Shown here piece after piece: positions 36,331 through 50,130 of a stretch of 64,000 nt of DNA (its first letter is position 1; each line of letters opens with the position of its first letter). This stretch comes from Sinohyriopsis cumingii (taxonomy: Eukaryota > Mollusca > Bivalvia > Unionida > Unionidae), in contig CM068827.1 in the NCBI GenBank assembly GCA_028554795.2, forward strand, positions 144,163,751-144,227,750, given 5' to 3'. A model generated the notes under the pieces. That model was not told the origin of the DNA, made no database searches, and worked only from the letters and a program-made list of their open reading frames with translations. The position numbers and the translations under genes are program-made.

Positions 36331-36418
36331 TTTTAACGGGCTGTACATTCAAAGTTGCATGTTCGCATATATGGTGTTTCGTTAATAGATTTTAATATGA
36401 CACGTATATTTATATATA
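36331..36418. repeat. Direct repeat, left copy (partner at 37026-37112)
   Basis: About 70 bases, beginning TTCTTTTAACGGGCTGTACA and including GTTGCATGTTCGCATATATG, recur almost unchanged about 695 bases to the right. Confidence 0.9.
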
Positions 36419-36905
36419 TAGTGAACTAGATTCATGAACGATGACGTATTTTCTTCCAGGTATCCAGTAGGCTCGTGTTCTGCATATGTGCATATGTTTC
36501 ATATTGTTCACATGAATTACCTTGCGTTCTATCTTACAGAATAAATTGTTTGTTTGCCTGGTATGGAAGTTCCGGTTCAGTTTATGTGCAGGGTAAGCAG
36601 TGTCTTAGGGCCTACCCAAACAATACCCATCCGCCCACCTAAACAATTAGGACTTTTTAGGTGTAATTTGTATTTTACAATGCTGTGCATCACCTTTAAC
36701 TAATATCAAAACACTTCCTGATTTGTTTTGCGTCACTATCTTAATATGATGCGAAATTTCAAAGATTAACTAATTACGATTGTTTTTCAAGAGACAATGT
36801 TTACTGACAAGTTATTTCTTTGCATGCAGTAAGATGGGGATTTCAAAATAACCAGTGTAAACTCTCTGGAAATAAATTTGAAAAATGTACTTACTTTTGA
36901 TCTTG

Positions 36906-37112
<207 letters not shown>

Positions 37113-37509
37113 ACATCAAGACCTGATTTCTGTCCCGTAGCTAACTGCCACTTTCGATCATATCATTCACATCTTCATAACTAAAATACTTATCAACCAG
37201 TACTCCAGACATTTTCAGCATACGCCAACGCTTTGACACTAACTCACACGGGATATTTGGCAACACGTAATACTTGAGAGGGTTGGGGTTGATGTGTTAT
37301 GTAAGGTGTGGTGACAGGTCAGTTACGTCATATGATGAGGAAGATTATTCAGTTCACACAGTCATAGGAAAATAAACGTAGCGGAAGGTATTCGTGTTGC
37401 AACGGATTTTAATGAATGATTTGATATTGCGTGTTTATACATGGACTGGAATATTATCAGCTGCCCGTCAATATGCTATCTAAAAGTCGACTAAGCATTT
37501 TTCTATTTG

Positions 37510-37720
37510 TCTAAGCTGGAGTTAAAGCCTCTCTAACGTTTTGAACATTTGAGTGATACTTGTGTATCAGTAGTGGTTTCAAGAAACGAATCTGGCTGCT
37601 CTTTGTAAAATTTATTTTCTTCAATTTAGAAAATGTGGGATTTTTTTTACGTGATGGTCAAATACAGACACTGAGTACTCCAGTCTGGCCAGACCAATGC
37701 TAATAATGTTTTTGCTGTGA
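37510..37720. repeat. Diverged copy of the 21455-21600 block
   Basis: Shares GTGATACTTGTGTATC, GGTTTCAAGAAACGAA and GTGATGGTCAAATACAGACACT with the right half of the block upstream of gene 1. Confidence 0.5.
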
Positions 37721-39888
37721 CCTCCATACTGCATTGGTCCAAAGTGCATCTGAGTCCAGATACATTACAACTACTTTTCATATCAAGGAGGGCACATTAT
37801 TCTTTCTTTATTCCCTCTCCCTCTCTCTCTCATATATGTCGTGACAGGATTAGCTATGTATGTTGTGTAACTTCAAGTACAGTCATGTGTATAGATTTAA
37901 GTCCATCATTAGAGCCCGTGGAAAGAAAAGAATTACTATTAAGAGATATCATACAATTAAAAAGAAATACCATAAACAGGGAACAAACCCCCAAAATTAC
38001 TAGTTCCTCACAAATCAACAAATGTGGTACAAGTTTGTAAATTGTGGAGAGAAAAAAATCACCAGGTATTTTCTTTGATTTTTATGTGTGTTACATGGAC
38101 ATACATCCTGACGGACGGACATACGCACTAATCCATCTAGGAAGGTATATATTGCATTTCTTCATTTGACATTAAGGTGCCAGACTGTTTCCAAATTAAT
38201 CTTATAATGATGTCAAAATAGTTGTTAGGCGTATCTGAAAAAACGTGAGACTTGATAACTGCACAAACATTACCCATTCTATTTAAAGCTACCCTCAGCC
38301 TTTTCCCATCTTTCTAACATAATGCAATGTCGACGCGGTGTGACAGAAAACAATTGGAGACCCTAGAAAATGTTCATGGAAGTAATTGTTCAATCTTCGC
38401 TCAGCATGATATCTAAGTGTTAAATTAGTAATCTTAAACGTTAAACGGAGTTAATAGCAGAAAATATAAACTAATTCTGAAAGATGCTAACACACACACA
38501 ACTCTCCCTCACTCTCTCTCTCTCTGTCTGTCTCTCTCATGCGCACATTATTAGCATAGAAGATTAGCAAATAACGCATGTATAAAATGTTTTTGGAAAC
38601 AAGAGACCCAGTTGGTCCAGAAATCATTCACCTGACTCATATCGACTTCATAGCCATTCAGCTTTATAGTTTGGGTTATTAGGGTACTGTATGTCAAATT
38701 CAGAGTTTGTTGAAATTTGCTTTATGTTTATTTATTTATTTTTTTTGTTTTCTTTCTTCAAGAAGAAAAGTTGTCTAAAGTTGTCTAAAGTATTTATAAT
38801 TACAGCCAAATTAAATTGAAGTTGCCATAATTTAAAAAAGAAAAGTCTTGAAAGGACTTTGAGTCCAGGATGTCATCGTGTAAATTTGACCCTATTATGC
38901 TTACTAAGAAAAGTTTCTTCTTTTCATTTTAACTTTAACTTAACTGTCAATTAATAGATTGATTGATGTTTAACGGTACGCGCATTGTAAGAGATTTCGC
39001 AAGAAATTTCTTTTGCGGGCATAAGTTCATCAAGTGTCAACATTGGTGAGAGTGGACTGTTTTGCGAGTTACTCTTCTTATCATGCCCGCACACCAATTT
39101 AGACGATTATTCAGGGAATATAGTTCAAAATTTAAATGGTGTTTAAAAAACTACCGACAATAAAATCGTCATTGAAGCGTAAAAATATAACTCAATGAGA
39201 TACTTGTGCTAGGGTTGAAATAATCCTTTTTAAAAATTCAATCGCTTTCTAAATTTGACGAGAGCAGGCGCAAACGAGTCCAAGATGCGCAGAACATTAT
39301 GAATGCACCTCTAAAAATGTAATTCCAGCGGAATAAGTTGGTCACAGTAACCAGATTATGTAGTAAAATTAAGTAATATGCATTTAAAATGACTGAGATG
39401 CATCAACATGTAATAGTTTTTGTGTAAACGAAATTGAACTCTGCATATAAAGGATGTTACAAACGTGTAACGAAGGAAAACCGCCAATGAACGAAAAGGC
39501 AAATTTTTATATACCATCATAACTCTGTAAGAAATTTCGAAAACAAACAAAAATGAGCACAAAATAATAAACCGTTTGCTATGTTCTCTTTTTTTTCTTA
39601 TTTTTTTACATTTTACTTACAAGACTAACATATTTACAAGGTTAACATATGCTTTCTTTTCACCGAAATCCTTGACTATGACGCAAGGAAGAAATTACTC
39701 AACAATAAATAAAAGAACCCTTCCCATTGCATGTATCATAATTGTTAGCTGTACTAATATATGTAGGGTATTTATAAAAAATCAAAGCTTGATCAGTATT
39801 GTGGTCTATTGAGAAATGTGAAATCTCAGATGTTAAAGAAGTGGAAAAAATACAACATTTACAAAACATAATATTTCACATTGGAACG
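37721..39888. other. Intergenic, nothing recognised
   Basis: Short CT-rich runs near 37810-37830 and 38507-38538. No gene evidence. Confidence 0.45.
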
Positions 39889-40405
39889 CTTGATGGCCCA
39901 TACATGATTAGATGTAGGCAAATCAAGTAGAGCTTGCTGGCCCGTACTTGTTTAGTTGTAGGCAAATCAAGTAGAGCTTGCTGGCCCATACTGGTTTAGT
40001 TGTAGGCAAATCAAGTAGAGCTTGCTGGCCCGTACTGGTTTAGTTGTAGGCAAATCAAGTAGAGCTTGCTGGCCCATACTGGTTTAGTTGTAGGCAAATC
40101 AAGTAGAGCTTGCTGGCCCGTACTGGTTTAGTTGTAGGCAAATCAAGTAGAGCTTGCTGGCCCGTACTAGTTTAGTTGTAGGCAAATCAAGTAGAGCTTG
40201 ATGGCCCATACTGGTTTAGTTGTAGGCAAATCAAGTAGAGCTTGCTGGCCCGTACTGGTTTAGTTGTAGGCAAATCAAGTAGAGCTTGATGGCCCATACT
40301 GGTTTAGTTGTAGGCAAATCAAGTCGAGCTTGCTGGCCCGTACTGGTTTAGTTGTAGGCAAATCAAGTAGAGCTTGCTGGCCCGTACTGGTTTAGTTGTA
40401 GGCAA
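39889..40405. repeat. Minisatellite, about 12 units of 44 bp
   Basis: The unit is CTTGCTGGCCCGTACTGG, then TTTAGTTGTAGGCAAATCAA and GTAGAG. Units are nearly identical, with alternation of CCCGTACT and CCCATACT and of CTTGCT and CTTGAT, hinting at multi-unit duplication. The young age is inferred from the homogeneity. Confidence 0.96.
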
Positions 40406-42368
40406 TGTTAAAAAAGGTTGTATTATGTCATAACTCAACCCAGAAAAAGATCCAGAGAATCCTTTGAAGCTGAGTAGCAACAACAAACGTTATTGATGAA
40501 ATGTTGGAATCTAATTTTACTAGGAAAAGTAGATACCAACAACGGTTTCTACATTTAAATTTCATCAAATTCTCTTAGGGTTTCATTTATGACATTTGTT
40601 TCGTTGATCTCATGATCTATGATATAAGATTAGTCCTGGACATTTTTTACAAATTGTTTATTATCGACCGTAATAGGTTGATTGCTGGGTCGAGGGACAC
40701 TATCCCAAGGTCACCTCACAATCAAAACATTTCTGATTATCAATTAACCTAGGGACAATAAATAAAACAGAAAAAAGGAAAATATGTACACACGCACGCA
40801 CGCATGCATATATCACGCAATCTCATTTGACACAAATTAGACAGGCTGACACAAGTAACAGTGCAGTGTATAGGTGGCATATACTTCGCAATATTACAGT
40901 ATTATTCCGCATTGTACAAGTTACAAGTTCATGGTTGAGGCCCATTTTTGAAGAAATTGGTACTCATATTTGTTTAATTTACCATCATATTTTTCAATGT
41001 TTTTATGCGCTTCAACTATTTGCTTAGAAGCATAAATGGAAGGATTTTGCATGCTGAATCTGCAAGCATAACGGTCTTAGCCAATCAGCAAAGAGAATAC
41101 TGCGCAATAATTTCATTAGTTTATTTGGACCAATCAAAATCACATCAAGTGATAAAATTACCATGTTGTCATATCAACAATATTAAGCTGCAATCACTAT
41201 AAGTAAAGTGTAGTGACTATGTGATAAAACAAAATATGCGACAGCAAAGATTAAGATTGAAAGAAACCAGAGTATGTATTTAAAAGTTTTCAGTGTCTCT
41301 ATCATATACTTATGTTTTAAAGTAGATGTCTAAAATGCGGTGGAGAGAATCACTGGGTAAAAGGTAATCAGCAGAGCGGACAATGAAAATCCATTTAATT
41401 TTCTTCTCTTTTTAAAAATCGCCTAACACAGTTTTAATTGATTACACAGTGCACACCCTTTATTGTCGTCCGTTTGAACCCACATTTTTTATTCAGGCTA
41501 AGAAAACTATCACGCTCATTACATAAACGGTACCTACGAGATGTTTATATTCATACCACATGCTCTCTCTCTCTCTCTCTCTCGTACATTATTGATCTTG
41601 TATTCTTTTCAATCGTCCGATTTCATTGATCCCTGATATTATTTGACTAATAATATAACATGTACTATAAAGAAAGTAATCGGTTTAACAGATTTTTTTT
41701 CAAGACCAAAAGAAATCTATACTCTATCAATAGATGAATAAATGTGTCACTAAATGAGTGAAATAGTTGTTGTCATTATTATTCTTCAAGTAAATATTTG
41801 CTTCTGTTTATACTGATCGGTTTTAGTTGAAAGAAATGAATACGCTTACCAATGCTGCAAAGTCCGAAAGTAAACCTCTGACCACCATCAGGTTTATGAT
41901 TTTAGAGTCACTGGGCGTACAAATGGGAGACAGCTGCGATACATATGTGCTAATGTTAAAAAGTATCATCCAGCTATTTCAGGGAGCTTGTCCCAGTGTT
42001 AACTGGTGGTGATGAAAACTGTTTAGAGCAGTTTTTAAGCATTCACTGGCTTAAAAAACTTTCACGGACTTCTGTAACTAGGAACTGCAAAAGAACTTAT
42101 ATTGAATCCTTTTTACTACGATGGAAAGTCCAACAGTTCTGAAGACTTGATCTCTGATTATCGTATTGTTGTTAGTGACTGACTATTCAAAGTTTGTAAA
42201 TTCGCTGTTGAGATTGGTTCATACTCAGAAATGGCGTAGTCTTGCGCAGAATGCATTCCATGAGCCTTCAAAGAAAATGCATCCTTCATTTTAACTAACA
42301 AGAAAAACCTGGAAAAGAGGTCAAATAGAGAAAAAAGTCCTTTTTCTGACGACTCGGGTATATGTGAT
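40406..42368. other. Intergenic, one dispersed repeat fragment at 41079-41165
   Basis: 41079-41165 (CCAATCAGCAAAGAGAATAC, then GCAATAATTTCATTAG and TTTGGACCAATCA) recurs diverged at 46497-46592. (CT)n lies at 41565-41583. No gene recognised. Confidence 0.5.
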
Positions 42369-42446
42369 GCCTTTGCCGATACGACCCCTTAATCTTACTA
42401 TTTGCCGATACGATCACTAAACCTTACTATTTGCCGATACGACCTG
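42369..42446. repeat. Short tandem repeat, three units
   Basis: 'TTTGCCGATACGAYC' plus 'CTAAACCTTACTA' recurs three times. Confidence 0.8.
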
Positions 42447-42629
42447 GTGTGTTAAAATTTTTACGGTTAGAGGAAATTAATCCTGCCTAAGGTAAAAGAG
42501 GGAGTGTGTTCTCACACGAAATTCAAGGTTTTAAGTTTCCTTGCGAAATTCGACAGTCCAAGTTTTTATGCCGAAAGGGAAGTCTGAAAAATTCTGAGGA
42601 AATTTAAACAAGTAACCTCTCTAATCAGC

Positions 42630-42636
<7 letters not shown>

Positions 42637-42708
<72 letters not shown>
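42637..42708. repeat. (TA)n microsatellite at a CpG-density boundary
   Basis: A pure TA run. CpG dinucleotides are common to its left and scarce to its right. Confidence 0.97.
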
Positions 42709-42711
<3 letters not shown>

Positions 42712-43410
42712 TGTCTGGTATTATTGTCTTTACCCATTGCTTGGTGACAGGAACCCAGTAACTGTTACTCGACATATTACCTATTGCATGGTGACTGCCA
42801 TCAGGTGACCAGTGTAAGGTATTTGGTGTCTATGATCAGGCAAACATGTCAAGCAGTGAAAACATGATGCTTTTGTCTGTAAACAGTGGACTGAAATCTA
42901 AAAAATGATATCCCCTTGATCTATAACCAGATCTACCAAGAAGAGGCCGTTGCTTCCCTTGCACTGATAGGGAGGAAGTTGCTACCAGATGTTGAGTTTT
43001 TCTTCATCAGAACATACCCAGGAAATCTCCTTCATGGTAGGTGACAGGTTCCTTCCTCCAGGAAGTGTCAGTTTCCTTACCCTTGCTGATCTATATGATT
43101 TCCATACAACGAAAAGAGCCATGGACCTGTCTCTGTTAGGAGCTAACGACTTCCCTCAAATGGGAAGTGTCCTAGATCTCTCCTGAGAATGGAGGGGGTC
43201 TTCTTGCAATGAAAAAGAAAGCTGCTCTCTTTTTCCCATCTCTATCAGTTAATTAGTGCCAGGAAAAGATATAGCAATGCAGTATTAACACTAATGTATT
43301 ACTGCTGTTGAGATATAAAGTTTTATTTTTGATCTGAGACTCAATCCATCATATATCATATAGTAGATAATGTCCCAGCAATGACCACATGTAAGAATCC
43401 CATGTTGTGT

Positions 43411-43643
43411 TGTTGTTGTTGTAGGGTATAATGCCTTTTTTCAGCACAAGCTAGACTATACATGGAAGCCAGTATAACTGGTGGAGGAAGAACCCTGGAA
43501 AACCCCGGGAAGAACTACCAACCCACAAGAAGCTACTGGCAAGCTTTCTCACGTACCCAGGCCTGAGACTCAAAACCAGACAGACAGAGGTGAGATGGCA
43601 ATGATCCAGAATGGTGAGTGCTTTAGACCAATTGGCCCCCAAC
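43411..43643 (-). mobile_element. SINE family B, minus orientation
   Basis: (TTG)n left end, family body (ACATGGAAGCCAGTATAACTG, diverged), right end CCAATTGGCCCCC. The TSD CCCATGTTGTGT lies at 43399-43410 and 43644-43655. It is an older copy than the one at 30124. Confidence 0.92.
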
Positions 43644-43829
43644 CCCATGTTGTGTCTGCATTGAACCAGAATTTTCAAGTTCAGGCCCTTGAATGAGTCT
43701 TGCAATAATTAAAAAAAGAGTCCCTCAAAGGAGCTGACACTCTACTGGGCAAAACGAATTTCCATGAATTCAAAATAGTTTCATTTCTTTTTTTTTAACT
43801 GTTGAGTGTGTAAACTGACTGATATTTTT

Positions 43830-44420
43830 TAGTGATAACAAGATTTTCAAATGAGATGCTGGGGTGCATATAATGGATGTCAGCTTGGAACCATTTTCAT
43901 GCTAGTCAGAGCAGACATCATTAGAAGTCTTTTGGTAGCATCACCATGTCATACTGCACACATTCAAAATCAACAAGATTTCTAAGACAAGCTGTCATGT
44001 CAGCTACATTGAATGTACAAATAAAAAGATGTATTTAGGGCCAAATAGGTATCATAAGAAGTCAAGATATGACTTTACACTTAGGATGAGTAGCAAAATA
44101 CAAGATTTTTAAGATGGCTATGGCAGTGGCTATACTGGACATCAAATTGGTACTATTTTCACTTAAGACCAACTGGACGTTGTAAGAAATCTTTTGGTGA
44201 AAATCCCAAATCAGCATGACTTTCATTTAGAGTTGTGACAAGATTTTTAAGATGGCTGCCATGGTGGCCATAGTGAATGACAAGTCAGTATAATGTTTTT
44301 ATTCAGGACCAGCTACACACATCATATAAGTCTTTAAGTGAAAACCCTATGTTGATATGACCATTCATGTGGAATGAGTAATAATGACAAGATTTTCAAG
44401 ACAGCCACTGTGTGATTTTA
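43830..44420. repeat. Degenerate tandem repeat, about 130-170-bp units
   Basis: The phrase CAAGATTTTTAAGATGGCT(A/G) followed by 'GTGGC(T/C)ATA(C/G)TG' recurs near 43845, 44100 and 44238, with related units at 44388 and 51385-51560. Borders are blurred. Confidence 0.5.
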
Positions 44421-44515
44421 TTTTTGGAATGCAATTTTATTTATACATCATTTCAGTTAATGGATAATAACAACCCATCAGTGTGATCATATTGCAGTTC
44501 TGTATGAAAGAAAAT

Positions 44516-44853
44516 GCCTTGACTGTAATTTAGCTCAGTACAAGATGGTCTCACCTGGCACCCAATACACCTCCATAGCTCACAAGAAAAGCCTATTTAC
44601 ATGGCCTTGATTGTAATTTAGCTAAGTACAAGATGGTCTCACCTGGCACACAATACACCTCCATAGCTCACAAGAAAAGCCTATTTACATGGCCTTGATT
44701 GTAATTTAGCTCAGTACAAGATGGTCTCACCTGGCACACAATACACCTCCATAGCTCACAAGAAAAGCCTATTTACATGGCCTTGATTGTAATTTAGCTA
44801 AGTGCAACATGGTCTCATTTGCAACACATTACACCTCTAATGCTCACAAGAAA
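44516..44853. repeat. Tandem repeat, about 3.9 units of 88 bp
   Basis: The unit contains GCCTTGATTGTAATTTAGCT, AGTACAAGATGGTCTCACCT and CATAGCTCACAAGAAAAGCC. The first three are near-identical and the fourth is diverged. Confidence 0.95.
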
Positions 44854-47800
44854 AGCCTTAAAGGTAAGGGACCACTACAACAATGAATTGTATAACTGCA
44901 TTTAAAGCTGATGGAAATATTGTTTAAAAAGTTGAGAAATTTAAATTTACTATCTAAATAAATACATAAAACAACAAAATAATACAATTTTACTACAACT
45001 TAATTAGGTGCTTTGTGCATGACAGATGCAGGAATATACCAAAAGCATGGCAAAATGACCACTTGAGCAAGAGAAAAAAAGGGATAAAAATCAATCAACT
45101 ACTGGTAATTATTACAGTATTTCAAATTGATACATAAAGGTCATGGGAAAAGATACCCATCTACACATTACAAGAAACAGTTTGGGAAGAAAGTGATCAA
45201 CAAAAAATTATCTTTGTACAAAACGTATTTGAATACAAGGTTACCTCCACTGTTAACAAAATACCAGGGGCATCAAATTTTAAGTATCATTATTTTTAGA
45301 TTTTTTTTTATAGGAATCAGTATAAGATAATGGTTGCCATACTTAAAATTACCAGACTTTTCTTAACTTAATCCCAATCCATTCCCCATTATTGCTAAAT
45401 CATATTTTCACAGTTGATGGAATATAAGCTGGTAAATGTACTGCTTGAATAGTCAAGCAGGACAGTCTGAGCTGACAGTTTTAAAGCTTGTATCCAGATC
45501 TTCCCAGTCAATTACAAATAGCTTTGATTTATTTCTATGGTTTCATAATACATGTATATAGAGGATCTTAAATGATTTAATATTGAATTTATAAAATGAA
45601 TTGAATAATGGCCAGCTTGTTTCATAAATTTAATATTACCCATTTGAGATTATTTTTATCACACAGTGTTTATTTCAATGGATATTATTTAGATGGAAAG
45701 AAAAACAAATAATTTCATTCATTCTCACAGACACTGCACCTTTCATTTGTTGTGTGTAAAATATAGTCCCAGCCACAGTTGAACTAGTATTGAGGTTTAA
45801 AAGTAGATTATACTTTTCTTACAAATATAAATAAAAGAACAAGCATCCTTCCAATTAAACAGAACATTTTACACAGACAAAACAGTTTTTCAACACAAAA
45901 TGTCCAATGCATCTGATGTCAGTTTTATGCACTATTCGTAAAGTTGATGATCGACGTTTATATAACCTTAAAGTGTCACTTTCACAACAAAACATTACAC
46001 TGATACTGCAATATTCAAGTGAAAGAAGGTTGACTGGATGCAATAAATTACCATATTTACTGTAATGTATTTGTGACCGGATATTTGCGGTGTTTGATTT
46101 GGAACAGTAGACTGCAGAATATACAAACAAATGTCATTTTGATTTGGAATTGCATCACATTATTTACCACAGTGCAGGTACTGGACAAGCTTCTGTCAGT
46201 CTGGAGACCAGTTTATATCCACATTCTTCTGTGAGCAGAGGTGAGTTGTTTTACTTCTGCAAGTTAACATTTAAACCATGCTTGTATATAGGGTGGATTC
46301 AATGCTACAGATATACTGCCTCCTTCAACCCCCACCCCACACTCCCTGTGGGAGTAAATTAGCCATATTGAAGGAGACGAGATCATTTTTCCACAATTCC
46401 TTTTTGCAAGTTGATATGAAAAATGGCAGCCAAAACTGTTCACTGAAAACTAAACATTCCACAAGGCAAGATTAAAAATGTTTCCCCACGATTGCAGCCA
46501 ATCAATAAAGAGTATACAGTGCAATAATTTCATGGGCTAATTTGGACCAATTAGAATCACAAAAAGTGATATTTTAATATAACATCACCATAAATTTATT
46601 GTGTTTGAAATGGAAGCATCATAATGATTATCTATTTGGGGTGGCTTCATTGTGGCCAGGGGATTCTCTTAAATAATTGAGACAATCATTCAATCTTTAC
46701 ATTCATAATTCGTGAAAAATTAACGTCAGCTATATCTGCCTTTGTTGACTTGCTTCTGATTCTCTAGTAACATGATGGTGACACTTCAATTAATGTCCAA
46801 TCTTGTATCAAGTATAATTGTCAATCAAAATTAATTCTGTAGCCATAAAATTGTACTGTGTTTTAGGCAAGGAAACATTATAATGGGGTACCTTACAAAG
46901 AACAATAAAATTCAACCAGTATAAATACATCTATGCCATACCAATGTTGTTATCATGGATGGTGTTATATACTGAGGTGCTTTACTGGGATCTCTGTAAC
47001 AATTGATAAAGTGAACAAAAAGTCCTGTTAGAAGTTAGAACAAATTATCAATATTTGAAAAAGATACAATGTTTGTTACACATAGTGAAATGGCAATGTC
47101 TGAAAAGAATAGGTATCTATATCAGAAAAGTGTGAATTACATAAAGAAAAGATTTCATCTAATGAATTCCTTATGAACAAGTGTCCATTATAATTATTGA
47201 GGTGAAATTTCAGACACATTTCTCACTATCTTTCCCAGTGTGCATGTGTATGTAGTATGGTCCCAAAATCCATCACACAGGAATTTGACCCCACTCCCCA
47301 TCCACACCAGAATTATTCAATCAATAGTAATTGTCCAAATATTAGATACACAAACAGAAAAGTGTGTTTAAAAAATACAATGTCTGCATATAATGTTGGT
47401 TGCTTGGTTTCTAAAAACGGCACTATATTTGCCTATAAAATGAAGCTAAGTGTATTTGCCAAGGATATGACAAGTACGGCATGACATGACATGATATGGC
47501 ATACATCTCTTAAGTTTCATAACATATTACACAGTATGTTTTGCAATCAGCAAATGTTACCACATAATGATACACACAAACACACATACTTCTTTTGTCT
47601 ATGAGTGGTCACAAAAATCACAAAAAGCCTCTGTTTTCAAAGTCAGTGAAAGTACTTAATGCATCATCAAATAATTAATTATTGCATATAATTCTTGTCA
47701 AAATATAATTCCTCTGGTAATTAACAAATTCAACCATGTACATTTGACTAGAGAGGTCTGCATGGCTAAATGCAACATGTTAGAAGAGGCAAACACACAA

Positions 47801-47941
47801 ATAACTATATAAAAATAGATCTCAAAGATGTAAGATTTCAGTAAAAAAGGTATCTACTTTTCTTCAACCTTCAATCGATTTCTGAAAATTAGTTTAATTG
47901 ACATCAATTCCAGAACAAAACTTAAACAAATCTCCAGAGCA

Positions 47942-47972
<31 letters not shown>

Positions 47973-48772
47973 AACACTACAAAAATACCAGAAATGGTGT
48001 ATACCAAAACAAACTGATTTTAGTAAATCTTCTGGAACTAATGCTGCAAAACTGTCATTGATTGATACTCAAATGAAAATTGTATGAATTCAAGGACACT
48101 AGTTGGAATGTTCCAATCTTGCCCATCCAGTTTTAGGCCAAAGAAACACTGGAAATTTCCTGTTACCAAAGTGACCCATTTTAGGTAACGTGAAGAGTGT
48201 GATGGTTAAAAGCTGGCTACAATTCAATAGTGCAGGAGGTTTGGTCTGCCATTAAAGTGTTAATGGTTCATTTAGGGTCTATAAATTCTTTCAACTTAAA
48301 AACCATCTGGGCCATCCAGTGTATTTGTGCTTCTCCTCTGGAGCAATGTCATAATCAAACATGACATCCACATTAAAAGTAAGATGACCTTATACGAGCT
48401 ATGTTTACATATGATTGTGTCAAAATATGGCAAGAAGACAATGAAAGGGCCTATTTAATGATGTGATACCACAATATAACTGGTTCTCAAAAGCTGATAT
48501 CAATCTTTGTATCATGTATTGAAAAACTTAAAGGGATGAAACAAGTGAAAAACATCATGTAAAAAATATGGAGAAAGGTAAAATTCCCCCCAGCCACAAT
48601 TAAATGACTGTGATCTTTTAAAAAAAAGCATATAACTGGCAACAGATAACTTCCAGGAAATTTCAATATGAACAGTTTGCAGCACTTGACTTTTGAGGAT
48701 TTAGTGTTCATGATAACTGTGACTTGTCATCTTGAAATTGACCATAGCCATCAATGATAATTAGGGTTATTT
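44854..48772. other. 3' flank of the PARP gene, nothing recognised
   Basis: AT-rich and strikingly CpG-poor. A dispersed repeat fragment lies at 46497-46592 and (GT)n at 47946-47972. Part may be 3' UTR of the PARP gene, but no polyadenylation site could be assigned. Confidence 0.45.
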
Positions 48773-49196
48773 TTATATCTCATATTCAATAACATATTCA
48801 GGATAGTATTGATTTCTATCAAAAACACAAAAGACAGTGGGACGGTGAACATTATTGACACATGTGTCATATGTCCCTTGTCTGATATCATTGTTATCCA
48901 GGTATGGTGGTTTTTTTAAGTCTGGATTCCCTAAGCATGTTCTGCCAACCAAAACTTTGGCAACAAACATGAACTTGTGGTTATCGTCATCAGTCATGGC
49001 ATAACCATCTGAGAATCTTGCTTCCAAAGCAAAGTAAGTACCCTGTCCATATAGGGCACCCACTCGGCTACCAGCCATGCGGAAATCAAAGTTGTCTTCA
49101 CAAATAACATCAACTTTGTCTGGCACTGTCCCGTGGTACAGATGCATCTCATTGGTGCGACCGACTCCCATTTTTTTCACCATCCTTTGTTTTGTT
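48773..49196 (-). CDS. Gene 2 last exon: C-terminal PARP catalytic domain
   Basis: The acceptor CTTTCTCCAG precedes this exon. The frame continues TKQR then MVKKMGVG and stops at TAA near 48773. Counting from the internal Met at 49183, His17 lies in LYHGT, followed by FDFRMAG, YGQGTYFA (Tyr50), FMFVAKVLVG, GTYDTCVNN, PTVFCVFDRNQYYPEYV. These are the signature strands of ADP-ribosyltransferases, which transfer ADP-ribose from NAD+ to targets. The final strand YYPEYVIEY resembles the PARP7/11/12 and PARP14-like mono-transferase group rather than PARP1, so mono-ADP-ribosylation is likely (inference). The exon starts with the third base of a split leucine codon and matches the upstream exon at 63203 exactly. 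N-terminal targeting domains lie beyond the right edge. Confidence 0.92.
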
Positions 49197-49549
49197 CTGG
49201 AGAAAGATAATTAAATAAAGGGTAATAATGTCTGCTTAGCAATTATTATAATTTGCAAGTACCTAAGATCATGGAAATTATGATTGCACACAATAAATGA
49301 GTTCCAATCTTTTTGACTGACTTCTTATGTATAAGTGCTACTGTACAGGTACTAAAAGTTATCATTCTTGGTATTATGTACATTATTTAAAAAGATTAAT
49401 TAATTCATACTTTCAGTGTCACAGTAAGGAAATAACATATATATGGAGTTGTATCCTTAGTGAGTGAAACGTCTAAGTAAATGCATCAAAATGTCATATC
49501 ATACAATTAACAATCGATGCTCCCCCTAATGTTTTTCATTTAGCAGTCA

Positions 49550-50130
49550 AACTTGCTGGCGAACTGACATTTTGTTAGAATGAAATCTTCAAAGGCTTTC
49601 ATGAAAGACTGCTTTTCATCAAATTCATATTTTGAGTGAAAGTTGTTAAAATCATTTAAATATAACAGTGGCCATATCTGTGAGTGCAGTATTCTCATTT
49701 ACAAAATCTAAATGGCTTTTCTTTTAGAATACTTCCTGTCAAATTCAGTCTTTAGAGCAGATTATAAAAAATCTTTTAACAGTTATACATTTTGAACACT
49801 GGTCAAATTTCACTACAGATCAGCATGGCTTGTACAAACCTGGTTAATTTTTTTGGAAAATTTGGTCAAATTCTGTTTGCCAGTATTTAAGAAATTATTT
49901 AAAAGCCTTTATACGTTTCACTTTGGTGCACTGTAACAATAAAAAGTGGGTCAGCATTAATTGCAGAAAATTAAAATGACTTTATACCAGGATACTTTCT
50001 GTCAAAACTGGTCATCAACTTTTAGAGAAGTTGTTTAAAGACATCATTTGTATAATTCTGAAAGGCCTTTTGTGCCAGGATGTTTCCTGCAAATGTGGTT
50101 GAAACTGGACCATTGTGTCTAGAGATGCAG
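49550..50130. repeat. Degenerate repeat related to 7200-8300
   Basis: Phrases such as 'GAATACTTCCTGTCAAATT', 'TTTATACCAGGATACTTTCT' and 'TTTTAGAGAAGTTGTTTAAAG' recur at about 100-bp steps. The same phrases occur in the gene 1 intron repeat. Confidence 0.5.

Noticed and set aside
42989-43186. 65-residue + strand frame in the CpG boundary region
   Set aside because: No recognisable motif, splice context or repeat signature; could be chance.
48773-49183. Single-exon small PARP-like gene starting at the internal ATG 49183
   Set aside because: A splice acceptor lies 14 bases upstream and the exon at 63203 supplies the missing N-terminal part of the domain in exact phase.
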